DNA from: Paragordius varius
Lineage: Eukaryota; Nematomorpha
Length of the DNA: 64,000 nucleotides
Direction: 5' to 3'
Assembly (NCBI GenBank): GCA_964247055.1
Contig: OZ176055.1
Location: 1,860,001-1,924,000, forward strand
Both the position numbers and the translations under genes were made by a program. Below, one piece after another: positions 28,301 through 39,729 of the stretch; the stretch's first letter is position 1, and every line of letters starts with the position of its first letter. The notes beneath the pieces are model-generated. The model made no database searches. It had not been told where the DNA came from and saw nothing but the letters and a program-made list of their open reading frames with translations.

Positions 28301-29833
28301 ACCGTAATTAATAAGACAGAGGAAACGGTACCTTCTGTTAAAAACGTTATTACGCAGGCAAATTCAAATTGCAGAAAATGGTCTAATCCACAACTGATTA
28401 AAACTCCTTACCGAGGATTTGGCTCTATGTTGTTTTTTAAAAAAGATATGACGGAAACAAATACAGCTAGCCCCAAAAATATACCTAATTCTATGACTTC
28501 AAAAGCATCATTACCTTCTTTGCAAAACTTAAGTGAAATCGAACAAAAGGACCGCAAAAGTCGTTTATATCGTCATTGCTCGGAAGATTCTTATAATATG
28601 TCAGAAGGTTTGCAAAAAAGAAAACTAAACAAATATAAACACCCAATTATTAGTAGCGATAAAAAGACACCACCATTCCAACAAACCGATGACACTCTAA
28701 AACTTTTCCGATGTTCCATGAGAGGTGGGAGTAGGAAAACGTTTGCCGATATAGGTCCAATAAGTTTCGGGGAAATGACAAACAGTGTGGTAAGATTGAT
28801 GAAACGAAAGAATAGCCATAAGAAGAAGGATCGCATAGCTAAAAAGGAAAAGAAAGCTACTCAAACTTTGGCCATAGTTTTAAGTATTATATATTTTATA
28901 TATATAAAAACATTAAAATGCCTTTATTTTGCTCAATCTTTGGTGTAAAGTGTTTTTGCTATATTTAGCTATATATTTTATAGTCTCACATTTAACCATG
29001 AAATTTTATTAGCTATCTTGGTCTTTTGATTAGCAAAAATAGCATAATTTGATGTATAAAATATTATTATCTTTCCTTATTAATAAGCTGAAATTAAAAA
29101 GCGAACAAGGGTATACTGGCGGAACAATTTAAATGTAATCGGGTTTTCAACTTAAATTAAAAAAATTCGGCTGTCGTATTTGGAATATATGTAAGTAGGC
29201 ATAGATATTTGGTAGATAACACAAGAATGAAATATAAACATAGCAATATTTACTAATTGCCAATCGAATATATTTATAAATGCTTTAACAAATATCAATT
29301 TTATTGATTTTGTCATGAGATTTTTATAATATATGGATCCTCATTTTTTTGCGAGTCATACAGAAAATTTCGGAGACCAGCATGCGACCCCCGGGCCGCG
29401 TGTTGAACACCAATTTATTCAAATATTTATCAGTTAAAAACAACAGTTTTTCCAAAAAACCCTTATAAATAATGTGGTTTTGAGAAACAATTGTTTATAA
29501 ATTAAAAAAGAGTGAATATTTTGTGCTGCCACGAATTCATTTACGGATGGAAATGCGTCAAATATATTTATACCTATCTATCTAGTTGTGTTCCTCATTT
29601 GCTGGGTGCCATTTTTCACCGTTAATCTGCTCAATGCTGTATGTCAAAAACTCAAATATGAAGCATGTCAACCTAGCATATTCGTTTTCACGCTATCCAC
29701 TTGGATAGGTTACATTAATAGCTTATTGAATCCTGCCATTTATACCATCTTTAATCCCGAATTCCGCAAAGCTTTTAAAAAATTATTACGTTGTCAACAA
29801 AATAAAAATCATTCTTTTAAAACAACTTATTAA
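14804..29833 (+). CDS. D2-like dopamine receptor (class A GPCR), complete five-exon gene
   Basis: Exons 14804-15202, 19052-19164, 26105-26662, 27514-28883 and 29586-29833 join in phase (0, 2, 2, 1) to 895 codons; an in-frame TAA at 14783-14785 supports the start. Seven helices carry the amine-receptor signatures: N90 (1.50), D118 (2.50), C146 paired with C223, amine-binding D153 in ACDVF, W198 (4.50), the catechol serines S234, S235 and S238 before P242, CWVPFF (819-824) and NPAIY (862-866). The tail is short with a Cys in LLRCQQ, and the third cytoplasmic loop is about 550 residues, as in Gi/o-coupled D2-type receptors. The N terminus has four N-glycosylation sequons (N15, N44, N51, N57). 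The text around TM5 ([19 protein letters not shown]) is close to invertebrate D2-like receptors. The DRY motif reads DRF (170-172), its Arg codon being split by the second intron. Introns are 3849, 6940, 851 and 702 nt. Confidence 0.95.
18646..18880. mobile_element. Degenerate hAT-like short element
   Basis: The left end reads caggaacatccaacac followed by ggcttcgcgggccg, the typical GC-rich terminus of hAT elements. A weak reverse match (ctcgggtcgaacacaagg) appears near 18856. Related termini occur near 29400, 32050 and 62725-62960. No target duplication is clear and the interior is non-coding. It lies in the first intron of the amine receptor gene. Confidence 0.45.
18984..19037. repeat. (TA)n tract upstream of receptor exon 2
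   Basis: A TA run of about 54 bp with one TAC interruption ends 14 bp before the second receptor exon (19052-19164), occupying the position where a pyrimidine tract and branch point would normally lie. Only ttatttttgttaatag separates it from the exon. Confidence 0.95.
19261..19305. repeat. (TA)n tract downstream of receptor exon 2
   Basis: A near-perfect TA run of about 45 bp begins 97 bp after the second receptor exon, so the 113-bp exon is bracketed by two long self-complementary tracts. Confidence 0.95.
19879..20172 (+). repeat. Minisatellite of three ~100-bp units
   Basis: Units start near 19879, 19976 and 20078 (periods 97 and 102). Each carries attgtaag, a gcaat...atttat block, aacccaac(c)aaaacgcaaa with variants, catgta(t/a)tatcag and ctgaaaatgaatgt. 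The third copy has lost part of the atcaaataac segment and diverges at its end. It is non-coding and lies in intron 2 of the receptor gene. Confidence 0.9.
23043..23430. mobile_element. Non-autonomous hAT element with perfect 8-bp target duplication
   Basis: The left terminus caggggcgtaccgagg and the inverted right terminus cagtggcgtaccaagc form imperfect inverted repeats, each followed by a gccccgggcgcc-type block. The flanks tttcatga (23035-23042) and tttcatga (23431-23438) are identical, an intact 8-bp hAT duplication, so the insertion is fairly recent. The interior is non-coding and ends in a run of 22 G (23358-23379). It sits in intron 2 of the amine receptor gene. Confidence 0.92.
29100..29415. 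mobile_element. Degenerate hAT-like short element
   Basis: A right end with cgacccccgggccgcgtgttg (near 29384-29404) resembles the inverted hAT-like termini at 18646 and 32058, and an internal tatttggaatatat is shared with the copy at 62720. The left edge is unclear. It lies in the last intron of the amine receptor gene. Confidence 0.4.
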
Positions 29834-29923
29834 TATGTATACATACCTTAATCCATTTTGAACGAAAAACGAACATTTGTGATAAAAAAATTATGTAAAA
29901 ATATTATACTTCTACTGTAAAGT

Positions 29924-29929
29924 AATAAA
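29924..29929 (+). promoter_or_regulatory. Poly(A) signal of the amine receptor gene
   Basis: AATAAA about 90 nt past the stop codon at 29831-29833, on the coding strand; the first such hexamer after the coding end. Confidence 0.5.
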
Positions 29930-29934
29930 TAACG

Positions 29935-31830
29935 CTAAAGCTTTTATGAAGTAATAACTTAGTTTTATTGCAATGATTTCCGCACACTTAAATGGTATAG
30001 TTGTTAAATTTGAACTATATAACCGTTAAACGGCATATCAATTTTTGCATAGTTTTTTATAAAAACCATTCTAACTATACATTTAGCTTATGGCAAACAA
30101 TGAAACATTATAAAAAAATTCTTGGGATTTAGAAGAAATTGCCATAGTGGATTAATGTGCTGAAATGAGGTTTTTGTATAAAAACGGTCCAGCTATGGAA
30201 GACAAAGAAGTGTTCCCTAGTGTACATAAACTCGATAAATGTATATTATATGTTGCATAACACACAATGATCTAAATTAAGGGTTATAATGAATTTAAAA
30301 TATTTTTTTATGACCCAAACCAAAAAAGTTTTTATATTTTTCTCAAAAAATTAAAAAAACCCAATTTTTTAAAAATCGAATGTGATTTTTTAGTAACTCT
30401 ATTGTTAGGAAATATTTTGGATTTGGATTTATATTTTGCTAATACCATTTTAAGCTGTTACAACGCTTCAACTTTGCTAAGTTGATGTGGTAATTTGGCA
30501 TTTATTAAAAATTAATCTCTGGATCCTGGTATTTTTAGTACAATAACCTATCATACCTAAAAAAGGGGTAACTTTCGGAGATTCTTTAAATATGTTAAAA
30601 TAATTTACACAATTGTTTACCATATGCAGTTTCTTACACATTAAAACGAAATATTAACTAAATGCGATTTTTTGATTTTGAGTAATCATAACCACAGTTG
30701 ATACTTATTTTGCTAACTCATAGCTTCCGAAAAAAAACATAAAAATTCTGAACCACCTCTCGAATTTTTATGTTTTTTCAGATTCCGCCTTTGTTCACGT
30801 AATAAATAACATTGATAAAGTAAAAACTGATTCCAAAACGCTTAAAGGGAATAGGTTCCGTTTATAATTCCTGAATAATTTATATATATATTTCAACTAT
30901 TCTCAATTGTAAATAACAATATCATTGACTATTTTGCTATAAGCATGTAACGCCTATAAGTTTCCTATCGGTCTATGACTTATAAATTGAAGCCGTTGTA
31001 TCCAAGATCCATTTTTGTTTTATTTAAAATGTTTTTTTTTAAAAAATCAAACTTTACTTGTAAAGCCGCAACATTTTTTTCGAAGACAAAATCAATTTCA
31101 TTGGAAAAAATAACCCCATAGTGTACAGAAAGTGGATGATCAAACACTAAAGCAATGTTAATAATTTGATATATTTTAAGACATAGTAAATTTTTCATCT
31201 ATTATATAGTTTTTATAAGGCTCTACAGTTAAAAATAGAATTTCATTAGGACGATATCGGAATTAGGAAAATTTTTTATATAAGCTTTAAAGCCGTAAAG
31301 TCCCCAACCCAAAGTGAGATGTTGATTTAGTTAACAGTACCCAAATGTAATTTTCGTAGAGCTTTTAAAGAGGTTAAAATTTTTCAAAGGATTGAATTGT
31401 ATTTCAATTTAATTATGAAAAATGTCCCACACAAGCATTTAGGTTAAGGTTGTTCATTTGACATTAAACAATTGATACACGAAATTTGAGTCCGCAAAAA
31501 GGTAGTGTCTTCTTTTTGTCATTCGATAATAATGTCGTATTTTATGTTTGAAAAGGAGGAACTTGCGGCAATCGCCATGAAAAGAAAAAATCTGTTGAAT
31601 GTTATCGATTGCCAGAAACATATGGTGAACCTGCTCTATTGTATTGAGTCATGCGTGGTTAATTTTTCGTTAAATGGCGTATTATTTTTTAAACTCTGTA
31701 AAACCTTAAAGATTCGCTGTTGGGCAGAATGGTTATTTTTTAGGTTTTTCGGCCAAAATCATATCTGTTCCTTATCTTTGTTGAAATTAATTATTCAAAA
31801 TCCTACCACACTAATTAAACTGGAAAAATC
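29935..31830. other. Gene-free stretch after the receptor gene
   Basis: No family is recognised. A plus-strand open frame at 31505-31837 (110 codons) and a minus-strand one at 30980-31198 have no identifiable motifs and composition like their surroundings, so they are not called. Confidence 0.5.
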
Positions 31831-31832
31831 AT

Positions 31833-32058
31833 GCTGACCGCATTTCAAATATATATATATATATGGGCATTCATTAATAATTAGATTTTAAACATGAGAA
31901 AATGCAAAGAAACTATAACTATTATTTATCGTTCTTACCAATATACTTATTTCAAAAAAATTGATATCCATTCTACTTGCAACATATTTTTTCAAATGCT
32001 GCCCTTCAAAAGGGCCGCACATAAAACCTAGGAAGGGCCGGATGTTGGACACCCCTAA
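31833..32058. mobile_element. Degenerate hAT-like short element
   Basis: The right end gggccggatgttggacaccc (32036-32055), when inverted, gives the common hAT-style start GGGTGTCCAACATCCGGCCC. The interior shares atttcaaatatatat and gggcatt with the copy at 62720. The left end is eroded and no clear target duplication is seen. Confidence 0.5.
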
Positions 32059-32504
32059 TTAATAAAATTTGAAAAAATGGCGGTCACGTTGCGTGCAAAT
32101 ACGTCCCTTTTTAATATTTTTGTTTTATTATGATAAATATCACTTTTCATAAATCAAATTAAATTAATTGATAGTATTTTAATGACTCCATATTTAAAAG
32201 TGGATAGTTAAATAATATATGTAAATCGGATTATTAAAAATAAACTTAAAAGTATTATAATTATAATCGATATTTGTATATGAGGATTCTAAATAATTTT
32301 TTACTAATATGTTATAAAACATATGATCAACCCGTTAGGAAACTGGGATACCAAAATTATAAAATTAGGCGTTTTAAAGGAAGTTTATAGGATAACAATA
32401 TATTTTTCTTTATAACGTAAAAGTTATAGGGTATCTCATGAAAAAAAATTTTTTGTTTAATAAAATTTACCCTCTTTTTTGTACACAGTGTATGTGTTTT
32501 TATG

Positions 32505-34482
32505 TTATACTAGCAGGCCCTGTCACTCTTCGCTGTGACGCAGTCTCACCGATTATTCCTAATATTTCTATACATAGAGGTAATGAAGATTAAAAAATAT
32601 TAAAAAACATATTTAATAAAAGGAATGTCTTTATTTTTTTTATGGGTTTTGGCATAGGCTCACTTATTGTCCACTCGGAATCGACTATATTTAAAAAATC
32701 CTTATTCAAGATTCAACTATCAAGCAATTGTGGTCCCTTATTAAAGGAAAAAATGATATTATACAAATTCCCCAAAAATGTGTTAAACTGAACTCGTATG
32801 GCTTCTTAAGTTTTTGAAAATTAGCTCCAATACAACGCCATTTTTGTATGACGTCCCAGTTTTTAACCGGTAGACCCCTATCCATAGATCTATATTGCAA
32901 AAGCGCTGATTTAAATTCTTTGCCTGTATAAAAAAATTTGGAATCATCTTTGATACCTTTGTCTCATGGGTTATTAGAAAAAATACCTTAACACTAAATA
33001 ATCGTTATGTGATGGCGTATTTTTAGGGCATAAAGGCTCCAATAAACGGCTAATAAAAAACGCCTTAGTTTAATTTTTGCCTAGTTACGGGTAATATTTC
33101 AAGCTTTGAATGAGCTCATATGGCTACATAGTTTTTTTTGTAAATTAGTTCCAAAACAACGCAAATTCTATGCAGCCGGGCAGATTTTAACGGGTAGCTC
33201 CTTACCCAGGGATAGGTATAAAAAAGCGTTGGGCAAAATTTTTGCCTTTGTATTGGGAATCTCTGGAATTTCACGGATTCCATATGTTCCTATTAGTCAC
33301 ATAGGTTTTCTGAAATTCGGCTCCAAAGGCATGCTTATCGATATCACAGTTTTACGCGGATAGTCCCCTAACCAGGGGCGAAACAAAAAAACGCTTGATT
33401 AAAATTTTTGCCTTAATTCGGGTAATACCTGGAATTATGATTGATTCTATATGCTCTCGTCGGATTTTCGAAACAAAACCAAAATTTTATTCTATGGTGG
33501 GGCATTTTTCAGGGCAAGGGCCTAATAAAGGGGTAATTTTAAAAAACCGCTCGACTTAAATTTCTGCCTTTTTACGGCTAATATTTAAGGCCCTTACTTT
33601 TATGGCCTGATAAGTTTTCTGACAATCAACTCCTAAACAACGCAATTTCGATATGGTGGCGCAGTTTTAGGCGGGTGGATCCTAACCCAGAGACTGACAC
33701 AAAAAAGGCGCTTGAATTTAATTTTTGCCTTTTTATGGAGAATACCTGGAATCATGATTGTTTCCATATGCTCTCATTATTTTCTTGGAAATATTGCCTC
33801 AAAATAAAAAATCATTCTATGGTGGCGCATTTTTCAGGGCGGGAAGGGCCTAATTAACGGCTAATTTTAAAAAACTGCACGATATAAATTTTTGCCTTGT
33901 TACGGGTAATAATTTAAGCAGAACCCATATGGCCTGATAGGTTATCTGAAATTTAGCCCCAAAGACACGGTATTTCGATATGACGGGTCAGTTTTTAGCG
34001 AGCATCTCCTTACCCAACAGCTATCACCAAGGAATCACTCGACTAAAATTTTTGCCATTTAACAGGGATACCTGGAATCCTCAATAAATTATTACGGTCT
34101 CATAACTTGGGCAAATAGGGACTTAATTTTTTTGAAAAAAGTGGCATTTTACGGTGGGAGCGGGTAAAAAGAGGCCTAAATTAAAAAACGAGCCGACTAA
34201 ATTCGGCGCACTCAATAAGTAAAAAAACATATTTGAAATCAAATGATCCAACACGCCTTCCCGAAAATTGTCTCAAAGACATGATTTTTGTGGACTTGTT
34301 TTCTAAAAAATCCGTTTTTTACACGGGGTGGGACTGGGGACCTAATTCAAAAAAGGCGAAGCTATTGTCGGGGCATTCATTAATGATTATATTTCGACAT
34401 TTGGATTTGAATGGGTCTATCGGTTTTCCGGAAACTGATCACAAAGCCACCACTTTCCATTTTTATAAATATATAGATTAAG
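32505..34482 (+). repeat. 2-kb dispersed repeat, island B
   Basis: A second copy of the island at 3895-5912, same orientation. Shared landmarks in order are tatggcttcttaa, the accggtagacccctaycca block, the units with ccttacccag near 33204, 33368 (diverged), 33685 and 34011, and the tail aaggcgaagctattgtcggg and ttttccggaaactgatcaca near 34420. Spacings of about 328, 163, 317 and 325 bp fit a 150-bp monomer with a 300-bp dimer. The left edge is actagc, the right edge tatagat. It lies between the receptor gene and the RTE LINE, outside any gene. Confidence 0.8.
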
Positions 34483-34489
34483 GAGACGT

Positions 34490-35140
34490 TGTGTAGAAAC
34501 AAAAGCTTTTTATTCAAAAATTAGATTTTATTTATATTAATATTTTAATCCCTATATTTTTAACTCTAAGATTGGCGTCGAATCATTCTAGAATTTTTTG
34601 GGTCACAAAACGGTTGCAAAAAAAGCTTATGATACCACTTTCAATAACAAATTAAAACCTGATGACAAACTATTAATGCCATCTACTTTCATATTTACAT
34701 TTTTCAGGGAGGGTCATTATTTTTAAAATTAATAAGGTTTACGTGTAAAAAAGAATTTTTAACGCTTAAAAACTAAATTCAAATCGTCAATTTGGTTAGA
34801 TATTTATTAATTTTTTTGGATTTTATTTTTTCCCGTATGTTTACAACCAATAAAATTTTTTTATTGACTATTTTTTATATATATCATGAGATATAATTTT
34901 TATGGTCATAGACAAAAGCAAAGACACCAAATTTATGGGATATTCTTAACGGAATCGCAAAAGTTTTGGTTTTGCAAGGCAAGCCTATAATTTATGTGGT
35001 ATGTAAGGATTTTAATAATTTGATACAAAATGATAAAATATAATAAAGAATGAATGCTTGAAAAAACAATAAAAAAATTATTAGAAAAGGGGATTATACT
35101 TTTAGATCTCGTTAAATGGCAAACTGATGCCAATGTGTTG

Positions 35141-35173
<33 letters not shown>

Positions 35174-37184
35174 GTATTTGAAAATCAGTGTCAGTCTTAT
35201 CTATCAAATTGTCATTGGAAAAAAAATTCCCTAGCAGGACTGTGCTGTAAATAAAATTTTCTTATCAATCTTTTGTGCAAACTCCAGATATATATATATT
35301 TATAAATTTGATCATTTTTTTAATATTTTTAAGTTATGGATTAAAGTATTTAATTTGTCTTCCTATTGTTTTTGAGCTGTCTATCTGTGCTTAAGACAAC
35401 GGAAAAATACTTCTCAAGAATATAAATTAAATACTTTTTAAATTAATTTAATAGAAAACTATGAAAACATACTCGATTATTGGTTTTAATATGGATTCTA
35501 AAATTTTATCTTTTGCTTGTCATTTTAAGTTTTGTGGAATTAAAAACTACCATGCCCTGATATAAAAAACCTATTAAAGTATATCAATCATTTTTATTTT
35601 TTAAAAAATATTTTTCCAATCATATAAATGAATTAAATCATTTTTAACAAATCATTTTGTATAATATCAGTTCAAAATACTCTTAAAGAATTCAAATTTA
35701 CCCTCGAACAATTTAAATTCACCGTAAAATAAATTATGTTTTTTAAGATTACAAATTTACCTATATTTTTTATATTTTATAAATAATGAAATTTCGTTTA
35801 AAATTAATATAATATTGAAAAAATGATAAACTATGGCTCCGAATGCTTTAATTTTTTGAAAAGACACAGTAAAATAACCTTTTTTGCAAAATAACCAAGT
35901 CTCTAAAAATAATTTAAATTATTATTCGTAGACATCTTAATTTATTTGTAATTTATTTAACTGGTTAATTTGAAATGGATCATTTTCTAAAACTCTTTGA
36001 CTCTAGCCACTTCCGAGTTGTGTTGCCTAAGAGCGTCCTCAATCTTTCACATGATATCACACCTTATAACTTTTCCCCGTGTTTTACACATGAAAATCGA
36101 TAGAGCATGCTCAGTGTATGTGTCAAACGATACTTTTCAACAGCCTCTAAAAGTAATGCTTACAATTTTTGGGCAGACTATTAGACATGATTATTAAATG
36201 ATAAAAACAGGACATTTTTGGCAAACTCAACTTGTGTGTGTTTGTCGTTATATGTCAGATGAACAAAATGGAATCTGCATCCAATTTGATACTTAGTTTT
36301 GGCTGATGTCTTGCCTTAATTCGATAATTTATAACTACATCTGTGTGCAAAACTTTTAGTCATTTCTCATCTAAAAAATGTTTTAGTCCAGCGCTATTTT
36401 AAAATTTAACCCGTGGTTAGGGTTGTGTTCTAAAGAACGTAACCATAAAATAACCTCTTCTTAAAACCCAATAAACTATGTGAATTCAATTAGGGTTGCT
36501 ATTTTGATGAAAGCAAAATCATAGTTAAGCGTCTAAAATATATGGTCGAATAGTCCGTTTCTTTACATCACCGTGTATCAATATTTCCAATTATGATAAT
36601 CACTAAAATCAATTTAGGTACTGCTTGTAAGACAAAAATCTAAAATGTAGTTGGCTTTGAAGCATTTTTAGATTGTAGGCCAAATACAATAAGGAATAAT
36701 TTTTTCCATAAAGGCTTAAATTTTAATCAGCCACTCCATTGAGTTAGCCTCTGCATATAATGTTTTATCAAAACTAAATCCCAAATATTCTTTAAATTCG
36801 TTTGTACAGCGTAAACACAGTTACAAAAAAAGCCATTATCACGTAAAATAGCTCAAAACTTCAGTATAATTAGTATCTAAAAAAATTATTTGAATTTTTC
36901 TGCTATTAGCAAAAATTAATAAAATGATTGGAAAAATGATTAAAATATATGAAAATGCGTTAATGATATTTCATATATTGACATGTGAAGTCTTAATTGC
37001 AAAATTAATTATTAAGCTTTTAGCAGGGCTCAATCCCCTATAAAAAGGCAACCAAATAAAATTTACGTGACTTTAAAGCAATACTTTGCGCAAGTTTTGA
37101 GACCACACTAAATATCAATATTGAAGGGTTTCTAGCTAAGGCCATTAGTGAGCACTCTTTTTATAAACATAAAAGACTCACCCT
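34490..37184. other. Gene-free stretch
   Basis: No exon or RNA gene is recognised. It contains a trinucleotide microsatellite (35138-35173) and a short sequence at about 35691-35760 related to the 21-bp minisatellite region at 7.7-7.9 kb. Confidence 0.5.
35138..35173. repeat. (ATA)n trinucleotide microsatellite
   Basis: About eleven successive ATA/TAA trinucleotides in gene-free sequence; read on the plus strand it yields an artificial poly-isoleucine. Confidence 0.95.
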
Positions 37185-39450
37185 AAAATGGTTGGTTGTT
37201 TGGTTTTTCCTAAGTCGTAAACGACTTTTTGGATATGGTTTTAACTAATTCTTTCCATTTTTTTCTATCTTTAACCGCTATATTGAGCTCTTTCAATGTC
37301 ATTTTGGTCTCTTCTTTTATCGTATCCAACCACCTCATCGGTGGTCGGCCTCGTTTCCTTTGCCCTTCTACCTTCCCAAACATTGTATCTTTCTCTAGAG
37401 AATTCGATCGCATGACATGACCAAAATATGTTAACTTTCTTTTTAGAATTATCTCCAGGATGTTTGTTTTAGGTTTTATTTCTGAAGTTAGATTTCCATT
37501 CTTAATTTTATCCTTCCAGGTGTATCCTAGCATCCTACGCCAGCAGCTCCTTTCAAAAGCCATGAGCCTTTCTTTGTCCCTTTTTCTGAGAGTCCAACTC
37601 TCACATCCATATGTGGTGACCGGGAGAACGAAACAGTAGAGTAATCTTTTTTTGGTTTCAATTCCTACGCTTTTGTTTTTCCAAATCTTTATTAATTTGG
37701 TCATCGCTTCTCTACCCAATCCTATTCTCTTTCTGATGTCAGGAGTTGAAGACCCATCCTCTGAAATTATTGCGCCCAAAAACGTCAACTGTTTAACTAT
37801 TTCTATTTCTACTCCTTCTATAATAATTGTAGGTTTTTTTCTTGTACATAATTTGGTTTTGTTAGGATTAAGCTTAAGACCATACCTCAAACTTTCCTTT
37901 TGAATCTCTTCAATCAATTCCTTCAAATCATTTGCACTTTCAGCTATAAGAGTGGTATCGTCTGCAAACCTTAAATTATTGATTGTTCTCCCTCCTATTC
38001 TTACTCCAATATTTTTACCATCCAACTTCCTCATTATCATTTCTGTGCACATATTGAACAGATAAGGGGATAAGCAACACTGATGTTCTTATAATCGCTC
38101 TTTGTTTTACATAGAGAGAGCTAATCAATCTTATTAAGTGAGACGATATCCCTACTAACTTTAATGTTTCCCACAAGGAGTCATAGTTAATTGAATCGAA
38201 GGCTTGTCTGTAATCAATAAAACACATGTATAATTCTTTCTGGAACTCTTTTGATGTTTCCATTATCCTTCTCATGTTTGAGATATGGTCTCTTGTGCTT
38301 TTTCCCTTCATAAATCCGGCTTGATTTTCTGGTATTTCTGTCTGATTGATACTGTGCATCCTATTTTGTATTACTTTTAGTAAGACCTTACTAGCGTGGC
38401 TAATAAGAGATATGTTCCGATAGTTCTCGCATTGGAGTACATCTCCTTTTTTGTATATTGGGAGATATACAGATGATGTCCAGTTGTTTGGCCACTCACA
38501 TGTTTCCCACACCTTTGACATAACTTGTGTAACGTTTCTACAGGAATAGCTTTTATGAATTCTATTGGGATATTGTCTAATCCCATCGCTTTGCTGTTAG
38601 GAATTTGTTTTAAGGCTAATTCAACATCCTCTCTTAGTATATCTGGATCACGTTCTTCTTCTTTTAATTGCAACACTTTTGCTTGAGGAGCCTGATAGAG
38701 TTTTTGGGTGTATTCCTTCCATCTTTCTCGTACTTCTGTTTGTTTGCACAATATGGTGCCATTCTCTATTTAAATCTTTTGAGATGATATAAAAGGTTTA
38801 TGAGTCATTTGCTTCAGTTTCTGGAACATTGGCTGCATTAATCCTTTTTTGTTATTTAATTTCACTTCCAGACATTGTTTATTAAGAAAATCTTCATAAT
38901 CCTTCCTTGTTTGTCGTTGAAATTCTTTGTTATATAATTTTACCATTTTATTATCACCTCTTGAGTTAGCTTTTCTCCTCTTTTCTGCTATCTCTTAACT
39001 CTTTTCTGATATCTATTTGTTATCTTTCCTCACTCTCTGCACTTTTCTTTTGCCACTTCATTAACAACATTTTTTATCGTTCCCCATAATTGTTCTGAGC
39101 TACATTCATTGTCCAATCTTTCTAATCTGTCTTTTGCTTCTGTTCTAAAACTATTTGGAATGTTCCGAGTGTAATATCTGTGTATCTGTTTAACCTTATT
39201 TTTAATTATTTTAAGTTTGATTTTGGTTACTAGAAGCTCATGATCGCTAGAGCAATCGCTGCTTTTGCTTGTTTTGGTATCGATTATAGAGCTTTTCCAT
39301 TTTTGAGGACATATTATGTAATCAATTTGGTTCTTATATTTATCATATGGAGAGGTCCATGTGTATAACCTCCTATTGTGTTGTGGAAACCATGTGTTGG
39401 TTATCATCATCTCATTTTCTTGACAAAAATTGATCAGTGCTTTACGTTAT
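37185..39450 (-). mobile_element. 5'-truncated RTE (BovB-like) LINE
   Basis: Minus-strand translation gives the C-terminal endonuclease (INFCQENEMMITNTWF, then YTWTSPYDKYKNQIDYI and SSDHELL, 39450-39150), a linker, and the reverse transcriptase: NYRNISLISHASKV, ENQAGFMKGKSTRDHI, FIDYRQAFDSI (38210-38160), catalytic NNLRFADDTTLI near 37968-37957, FLGAIISEDG, PVTTYGCESW, the FGHVMR block and GQRKRGRPPMRWLD. This block order and wording follow RTE-clade LINEs of BovB type. The last frame is open for 280 codons to 37210; the RT is split over at least three frames, and the start of the endonuclease is missing, so it is a typical dead-on-arrival 5' truncation. The 3' end runs into an aaccaaacaaccaacc tail on the minus strand, as RTE tails are short simple repeats. 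Confidence 0.92.
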
Positions 39451-39729
39451 AAAAAATTAAATTTTAACATTTTAAAGCTTGAGGGTTTATGGATCGGTAT
39501 AAAAACGCTTTAATATATTAATAATATCAATATATGAACGACGCTGAAGATTTACTCAGAATCTTCTATATGTTAATAATAAATTGTTTCCGCAAAATTA
39601 ACAATAATTTCAAGCAAGCAAACCTTTAAATCAAAATTTTGAAACGATAAATATGATCAGTATCATCTGATTATTAAGTGATTTTTTTATAATATCTTCT
39701 TTTGATACCGTTTCCACATGCCTCTAAAT

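Noticed and set aside
31505-31837. 110-codon plus-strand open frame after the receptor gene
   Set aside because: No motif, no signal peptide or domain, and background-like base use; probably a chance frame.
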